Positions 7,134-12,375 of a stretch of 12,375 bases of DNA are shown here, piece after piece. The position numbers and the translations under genes are program-made. The stretch comes from Euperipatoides rowelli. Its lineage: Eukaryota > Onychophora > Udeonychophora > Euonychophora > Peripatopsidae. Under the pieces are notes generated by a model. It was not told the DNA's origin. It saw only the letters and a list, made by a program, of their open reading frames with translations, and ran no database searches. Every line of letters begins with the position of its first letter. Position 1 is the stretch's first letter. The stretch lies in assembly GCA_003024985.2 (NCBI GenBank), contig PXIH01S0036458.1. One strand, given 5' to 3'.

Positions 7134-8797
7134 ATGTCTTTAGAATTAGACAGTGATATGCAGATGAAACTAGGAGGTAATGGGCAGGTTGATGTAATGG
7201 CAGAATGTAAGAGCCCGGATGTTATTACTCCCTCTAGACTTAACACCAGTCAGCAATTAGAACTAAATTTTGAATGGCAAAAGAAAGATAAAGTCTTTAC
7301 TGCTTTAAAGGAACAATTATCGGGTCAGAGTCGATTAATGAACGAGCTCCGAGGATGTAGAATTCCTCAGGTATGAGTTAAACAAAAATAAGATACGTGA
7401 TGATCCTCTCAGCCCTATCCATAATGAGCATGCACAGCATGGCATAAGTCAACAAAAAGAAATTAGTGCTAATTTAAATTTTAGTTCTTCCCCCGTTACG
7501 TACAGTAGTCCTCCCGAAGGTTACAATACCGAAACTAATTCCCTTAAGTTCACCTTAACGAAAGATAGGAACCCATCTCAAATGGAAAATTATCAACAAA
7601 ATACAAACCTGATAAATGTTATTTGTCAGTTACCAGATAGTTGGGTGTCACATACTCTATACAATGTGCCTACTGAATTAGCCCTCTTCCAAATTTTAGA
7701 AGATGTTTTCAGGATAGATATATAGTCGAATTTGGAGCGCTCAATGCCTAATATAAATGGCCTGATGCAAAGGCTCGGTCAATCCTCGAAAAAAAGATAA
7801 CTGGGAAAGCAAAAGCCTTATATGTGGCCGGGTTAGGGAGCCAAAACTTATTAACGTTAGAAGACTTCAAACTTTACGTAAGCTATTTTCTCTACAGGTA
7901 GACAAAACACAAACGAGAAAATTGTTCAACAAATGCACACAAGGAGATGAAAGCGCCTTAAGCTATCGGTTATGTCTATTTGCCCTTGCGGAACCATTAA
8001 GGCCTCCGCCCAGACATTCCTTAGTCGAACATGAAAAAACGGTATTAGAAAGATATGATAGGCCTACTCCCAAACTTAGGAGTTGAATTAATACGAAAAA
8101 GTAACTTAAGCTTACGTGAAAGTTTTGAGTACATCGAAGACATTGAGCTACAATTCAAATTGTTAGCGGAGAAAAGCCGATCTGTTAACAGTATGAGCAT
8201 GAAAAATGAGCCAGAGGTCATGTTAGCTAAACAAATCGAAGAGTTAAAAACTAGCGTGGCAGAATTGATTAAACAAAGTAAGGAAAAAAACAGTTAAAGA
8301 ACAAGTCAGGTCTACCCTATTCTGCAACTTCTGTAAAATACCAGGGCATACAGAAGAACGTTGGTATAAAAAGCCACAAACAACTGCGCCACCTGGTAAT
8401 AGCGACGGTGTTCCGACATTAAACACCCAAACCTCTACACTCGTAGGTACCGTGAGCGTCGAGAATAAAAGTGTCAGTAGGCGAACCGGTGCCAAAATTA
8501 ATCCTAAGATAACAAATACTTCGAGTAATGATAATAAAAAAGAGCTGGAAGGTGGCAAATAAAACTAAAACAAATAAATCTCCGCCAAAAGCCACCTTGC
8601 ATAACAAGATTAGTAGGGCTAATAACGTTGAGATTAAAAAAGGTCTAGTTAGTTCAGCTTCCCATCCACCTGAATTCATAAAAAAAAATTTATGGGAATT
8701 ACTGCGTAGCGAAGACCCAGTCACAGAATCCAAACTCAAAAACCCTTAAAACTATATTAGCCAAATAGTATCAACATAAACGTGAGCCAAACATTAG
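7134..8797 (+). pseudogene. LTR-retrotransposon gag (Ty3/Gypsy type), multiply frameshifted
   Basis: Gag forms the capsid that packages the element's RNA. Start: ATG at 7134 (MSLELDSD); the frame is open from 7110 only through a TTG. Open segments follow in different frames: 7134-7376; 7372-7725 (117 codons without a stop); 7752-7901 (KWPDAKARSILEKKITGKAK, the capsid 'A...L...L.G.A' region); 7898-8086 (LFNKCTQGDESALSYRLCLF); 8055-8297 (LPNLGVELIRKSNLSLRESF, a capsid C-terminal pattern ending in a coiled Glu/Lys stretch); 8290-8562; 8528-8749. The nucleocapsid knuckle CNFCKIPGHTEERW (8323-8364) has its last zinc ligand replaced by Trp (TGG at 8362-8364). Assignment to Ty3/Gypsy rests mainly on the following protease. 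The segments are long for dead DNA, so the damage is mostly indels. Confidence 0.8.
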
Positions 8798-9286
8798 CGA
8801 AATCGCGTAAAGGTAGAGGAACGTGCAAAAATTCAAATAAGATCAGGCAAAACGGTAAAAAGAGAGTACAAACTAACACGGGGAAATAAAAAAGACAATA
8901 CATACTGTATTAGGTTTTCCAAATTATACAAAGATAAGCCCTTAATTCAAGTCGAAATCGCAGGAAGGAAGATATTAGCACTTCTCGATATGGGAGCGGA
9001 AAACTGTCTAGTAGACGAGAAATACATCAGGAAGGAGCAGTTAAAAGGAAAAAAATTAGCAGTATCAATTAAATCACCCATATCTAGTAAAACTTTGACG
9101 GGTATACGTACATTGATAGCTATTAAAATAGTAGGGAAAGTCATAACTCAACCTATGTCCATAATTAAAATGCAAGAGAGGTCAGCATTCCAAGTTATAC
9201 TAGGCTTTGACTGGTGTACGTTATACGAAGCCATTATTGACTGTGAAAATGGGACAGTCATGTTTCAAATGAACTCCACATCGTGA
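8798..9286 (+). pseudogene. Retropepsin (aspartic protease) domain of the LTR element
   Basis: This is the protease that cuts the Gag-Pol precursor and works as a dimer with one Asp from each subunit. The frame is open from 8798 (after TAG at 8795-8797) to TGA at 9284-9286. Seen: IQVEIAGRKILALLDMGAEN around 8945-9004. The catalytic Asp (8987-8989) is kept, but the usual D-T/S-G-A triad reads D-M-G-A. Further on is VILGFDWCTLYEAIIDCENG near 9194-9250, the flap-distal 'ILG.DW' block typical of Ty3/Gypsy proteases. The ATG at 8990 is that Met, inside the active site, and is not a real start. Upstream, 8798-8890 is basic spacer. The frame then stops; the RT that should follow is absent, and the next sequence is an unrelated element on the other strand. 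Confidence 0.85.
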
Positions 9287-9309
9287 GATCAAAGGGTAAA
9301 CCCGGTAGT

Positions 9310-9990
9310 TTCCTTATCTCTCCTCTTAACCCTATCCTCTCCTAATTTCATTAACTTCTTATCCAATTATTATATCAAAAATAAAATTTCTAAAACTGGA
9401 CACTCCCATTTTAAACCCTTCCCACAAGACCACAACTCATTCTGTCTGAACAGACATCCTCACATTGTAGTATAAAACCATTATCCTCACAAATCCTATG
9501 TAACACACCCACTCATCTTATGTCCATCACTATATCCATCAGTATTTCTCACAATAATTCCCTATTAGCATTAACATACACTTTTTTATATCTAGGAACA
9601 CCAAAATTAAACCTTTATTTTCATTGAAACTTCTCTCAATTAATGTGAAAGTATAAATAAAAACTCACCTATATTCCTATCTTTCCTGAATTCATGCTGT
9701 AGTTATCCTAACTTGCTCTCTTTCTCCAACCACTTTACAACCCATAATATTCATGAAGACTTTATATATCACACTGGTCACTGCCATGAGCTTATAACTA
9801 TTCAAATTTTTAATATCCTTACACTTAAAAATCATTCTAATCCTGGTTTCCATCCATTCTCCTAAAATAGTTTCATTATTTAAAATTAACTTAAAATTCC
9901 TTCTTAAGTACCTTATACCATCCTCACCTAAACACTTTAACATCTCAACTTCTACTCCATCAATGCTATTCAATGTACTATTCAACTCCT
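9310..9990 (-). pseudogene. Reverse transcriptase part of the minus-strand LINE (truncated)
   Basis: Seen: a clean frame 9692-9985 with IDGVEVEMLKCLGEDGIRYL (finger region, the usual 'G.DG...E.LK' pattern), LGEWMETRIRMIFKCKD ('EW....v..I.K.KG') and SYKLMAVTSVIYKVFMNIMG ('nYRPi..ts..yK.f...i'). After a frame change, FRKDRNIG lies near 9670-9690. Next is LVFLDIKK with the motif A catalytic Asp at 9590-9592, then further breaks. A motif B-like block, GFKMGVSSFRNFIF (9376-9418), corresponds to 'G..QG..LSP.LF' with the conserved Gln-Gly-Cys and Ser-Pro residues lost. Nothing past motif B is found; the YADD-type motif is absent. Confidence 0.85.
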
Positions 9991-10001
9991 CATCCTTTAT
10001 T

Positions 10002-10390
10002 TTAATAATTTCTCCTGACTACATATTTTAGTATCCCTAAAACTTTTCTTAAATCCAACCTCTTTTCGAATATTATCATATTTATTAATGAGTCCAATCT
10101 TTCTTTCTCCATACTACTATTTTTCACATCTCCATCCCTACATTTCCCGTTAACAAATTTACAGAATTTTTTTACATCCATCTTTATCCCCTCACTTATT
10201 TTCCTCATCAAATTCCTATCAAATTTCCTCTTATATTCACCTACTTTAATTTTAACTATACTTTTACACCTTAAATACTCCTCCCAGCTCACTTTTATCT
10301 CATCTTCTTTTCCCCTGTTTATACTTTTCTTATTTTAGCCTCTTTTCTAATTTTAATCAATTTACTAATTTCTTCATCAACCCCTTTACC
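10002..10390 (-). pseudogene. Basic linker between endonuclease and RT of the LINE
   Basis: A stop-free frame of about 129 codons runs from 10390 (after a TAA) down to a stop at 10002-10004. It is strongly basic and helical-looking and contains VSWEEYLRCKSIVKIKVGEY and KKFCKFVNGKCRD, the 'W..Y...k..v......k.....KFw.fvn' wording found between endonuclease and RT in such elements. The GTG at 10292 is internal and is not a start. The next domain (9985) continues in another frame, so one indel separates them. Confidence 0.75.
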
Positions 10391-10609
10391 TTATAATCTC
10401 GACCCCTTCTCCTCCCTCCATCCGTATCCCTCTCCACAAAAGCCTTCTTTACCACCTCTTTATGCAACTCATTAAAAATTCATAATAGAAAACTGTCAAT
10501 TCCTTTTAATTTTTCCTCCATCATATTCTTAAATAATTCCAAACCACTTTTCTTTTTTATGTTCCACCCTACTTTCCATACCCACTCCCTTATTCACCTT
10601 ATCTCCCCC

Positions 10610-11255
10610 TTTTCCTTTCAAATCATGATCTGATACACATCCCTATTCTATCTCATCCCAAATTTTCATCTCCCTTATATTCCCTCTCCATTCCCTTCCT
10701 AATAATAGATAATCCAATATTTTATTTTGATTTCCTCTACCCAAGTTATCTTCCATATACAATAATTACATAAATTCCCTATGTCCAAATCCACCTTAAA
10801 ACAAAAATTCTTCACTAATCTACTATTATCATTATCCTCCCACTCCAACTACTCAATATGACCATTGAAATCCCCCATGATATAATCTTATACCCCTTAT
10901 CCCTAATCCCATTTATGTCATCTTCTAATCCTATAAAAATAACCATATTTCATTCTATATTTTCTTTATCATTAACAGCTAAGTATACCACCCCAAAATA
11001 TTTTTTTTGTTTCCCAAAAATTTAACAAACCTCTTAAATATTCCTTACCCTTTTTAACCTCAACCCCCTCCCACCCTATTTCTTTACTCATCCGGATTCC
11101 AATTTTTTACCCCCTTCTCCTCTATATCTCTATTATTCCCAAACCATCATCCCTCTTTCAAAAAAAGAAATCTCTTCTCCTCCTAAATGTAACTCTACTA
11201 TCCCCAGCATTACTATTTTCTCTTCCTTACATTAAATCATCCCAAATTTCCTTCA
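10610..11255 (-). pseudogene. Apurinic-like endonuclease domain of the LINE (broken)
   Basis: The endonuclease nicks the target DNA so that the element's RNA can be copied in place. Seen: VMLGIVELHLGGEE near 11160-11216, where the family has 'v.l.ETHl', so the catalytic Glu is present. MGDFNGHIE at about 10853-10880 is the GDFN block with its Asp and Asn. VSDHDLKGKG around 10610-10636 holds the terminal Ser-Asp-His (10625-10633). These three landmarks lie in the right order and spacing. Many stops and frameshifts lie between them, so it is inactive. The upstream boundary near 11255 is where coding signal fades; an ORF1 is not found. Confidence 0.8.
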
Positions 11256-12375
11256 TGTTTTAGTCTTATGCAGGTGCAATTTTAAAATTTGACTTTTATT
11301 TAATTTTTTAGTTTCATAAAGGTTATTTTTTTTTAAAAAAAAATCTTCATGAAGAATTAAATAGAAACCAATTTTTTAAAACATACCTACAATATATTAG
11401 ACTAAAACACAAGAGCATTTTTTTTTCAAAATAAATTTTATTATAGGCTATTAATTAAAAAGCACTGTATGATAGTACTAAAAATAGTAACTAGATGGCG
11501 AGGAGAAAAGTAAAATGCATTTAACTCCCTCTTTTTTTTTTATTACCCAATAAAAAATAAGGGTGTTGAAATTTTATTCTCATTATAATGAATTTTTAAC
11601 AAATATATATAGGCTATAATATAATTTAAATTTAAAATTATTTCTTTTAAAGTTTATTTAAATTTCATAAGATCTTAAAATATTATACTTTTTAGAAATA
11701 ATGTAATTGATTTTTAAACTTTGGAACCTGATATTAAATATTAACATACTGTATATTATTTAAGCCTAACTAAGGAGAGTTGAATCAAAATTCAACTTGT
11801 CACACTGTGATTTTTCATTTTTCATGGTTAAAATAAAAGATGGTTTTTTTGAGTTTAAAAAAATTAAATGATAGATAACTGTTCAAAATGCTTTTAAGAA
11901 TATGTTTCCACCCTTAACTCAATTTTGGTTCTTGGTGGACATGTTGAGTTTTGATTCAACACTCCTCAACTAATCTTGAGGCCTAATCTGAAAACTATTA
12001 TCTTATTGTTTGAGGAAGATCAGCTGCTGACTCAACCATAAAAATTAATGTAACATAATTGCATACAGTGTGGTAGAGTTGGGCTTAATAGTGATTTTTT
12101 GTATAGCAGTGACTGCTCCTCAAAAATATCAGTGACAATGCAAAATCACATATAGTGACAAAACTAAAAAAAAGAACCATCCATCTTAATTTCATCATTA
12201 AAAGTAAGGGAGGGGGGTAGGTAACAATGGTTCAGATTTAAAATGACTAATGAATTTAAAAGTAGCCTAAGCTAGAAATAAAAATATAACAAAAAATTAA
12301 ATAATTAAAAAAAAATACATATTTATATTCGATTATCATTATGGTGCCGTATTATTAATTGCTACCGTAGTTGTT
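11256..12375. other. AT-rich gene-free stretch
   Basis: No coding frame or known element is recognised on either strand. Homopolymer runs and short palindromic patches are present, including the inverted repeat at 11773-11966 and a nested hairpin at about 12091-12150 whose centre agcagtgactgct (12105-12117) is a perfect odd palindrome. Confidence 0.6.
11773..11966. repeat. Inverted repeat, 29-bp arms, 136-bp spacer
   Basis: Arm 1 (11773-11801) starts aggagagttgaatcaaaatt; arm 2 (11938-11966) read in reverse starts aggagtgttgaatcaaaact. They agree at 26 of 29 positions. Each arm is itself partly palindromic (gttgaatcaaaattcaac). The spacer has no coding frame. The size and arrangement fit a small foldback or MITE-like element, but no target-site duplication is evident at the outer ends. 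Confidence 0.65.

Larger units (their letters stand above)
9300..11255 (-). mobile_element. Non-LTR retrotransposon fragment: endonuclease, linker, part of RT
   Basis: On the minus strand the order is endonuclease (about 11216-10622), basic linker (10390-10002) and reverse transcriptase (9990-9310). That order is the ORF2 layout of non-LTR elements with an apurinic-like endonuclease. The coding strand is purine-rich, which makes the plus strand strikingly C/T-rich throughout. The element stops at about 9300, before the RT motif with the catalytic Asp pair, so the 3' half is missing. The motif wording (VEMLKCLGEDGIRYL, AVTSVIYKVFMNIMG) is distinctive, but I cannot name the clade with certainty. 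Confidence 0.85.

Noticed and set aside
7028-7246. 72-codon open frame on the minus strand
   Set aside because: Antisense to the gag start; low-complexity composition and no domain.
7366-7378. CAG|GTATGAGT splice-donor-like word at the first gag frame change
   Set aside because: It matches the donor consensus, but the next open gag frame begins directly after it, so a one-base indel explains the break better than an intron.
8285-8291. Programmed -1 frameshift site A AAA AAC
   Set aside because: The shifted -1 frame does not contain the zinc knuckle; the knuckle is in the other frame.
8244-8739. Two minus-strand open frames (8244-8558 and 8419-8739) and one at 8947-9144
   Set aside because: They lie antisense to gag and protease, which have recognisable motifs on the plus strand; these are shadows.

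Overview
The window looks like non-coding DNA from an animal genome, probably an invertebrate. An arthropod or decapod crustacean is a guess, based only on AT-rich sequence with many taggcctat- and actgta-type words. I found no intact host gene, tRNA, rRNA or CRISPR array. What can be recognised is a set of decayed retrotransposons pushed together in both orientations, separated by minisatellite and AT-rich filler. Two ambiguous bases (N) occur, at 2635 and 5846.

Layout. Positions 1-297 hold a ~50-bp minisatellite; stray copies lie near 1134-1196 and, inverted, near 2640-2800. Positions 1565-1930 (+) carry the N-terminal half of a non-LTR reverse transcriptase (RT). It converges on 1960-2480 (-), the C-terminal part of a similar element. 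Positions 3964-5860 (-) are the 3' half of a Ty3/Gypsy element: end of RT, RNase H, integrase with a GPY/F module, polypurine tract and the start of the 3' LTR. Positions 6005-6250 (-) hold an unexplained 81-codon stop-free frame. A tRNA-primer-like site lies at 6759-6777 (+). From 7134 to 9286 (+) comes the gag and protease part of a second Ty3/Gypsy-type element, broken into many frames. Abutting it, 9300-11255 (-) is a non-LTR element with an apurinic-type endonuclease domain, a basic linker and part of an RT. Positions 11256-12375 are AT-rich with an inverted repeat and no coding signal.

None of the elements is capable of acting on its own. The plus-strand element lacks RT, RNase H and integrase and has lost a zinc-knuckle cysteine. 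The minus-strand Gypsy element has lost most of RT and a catalytic integrase aspartate. Both non-LTR elements lack the RT motif containing the second catalytic aspartate pair. I see no cooperating gene system here; the points worth checking are how the fragments became joined and the unidentified minus-strand frame at 6005-6250.
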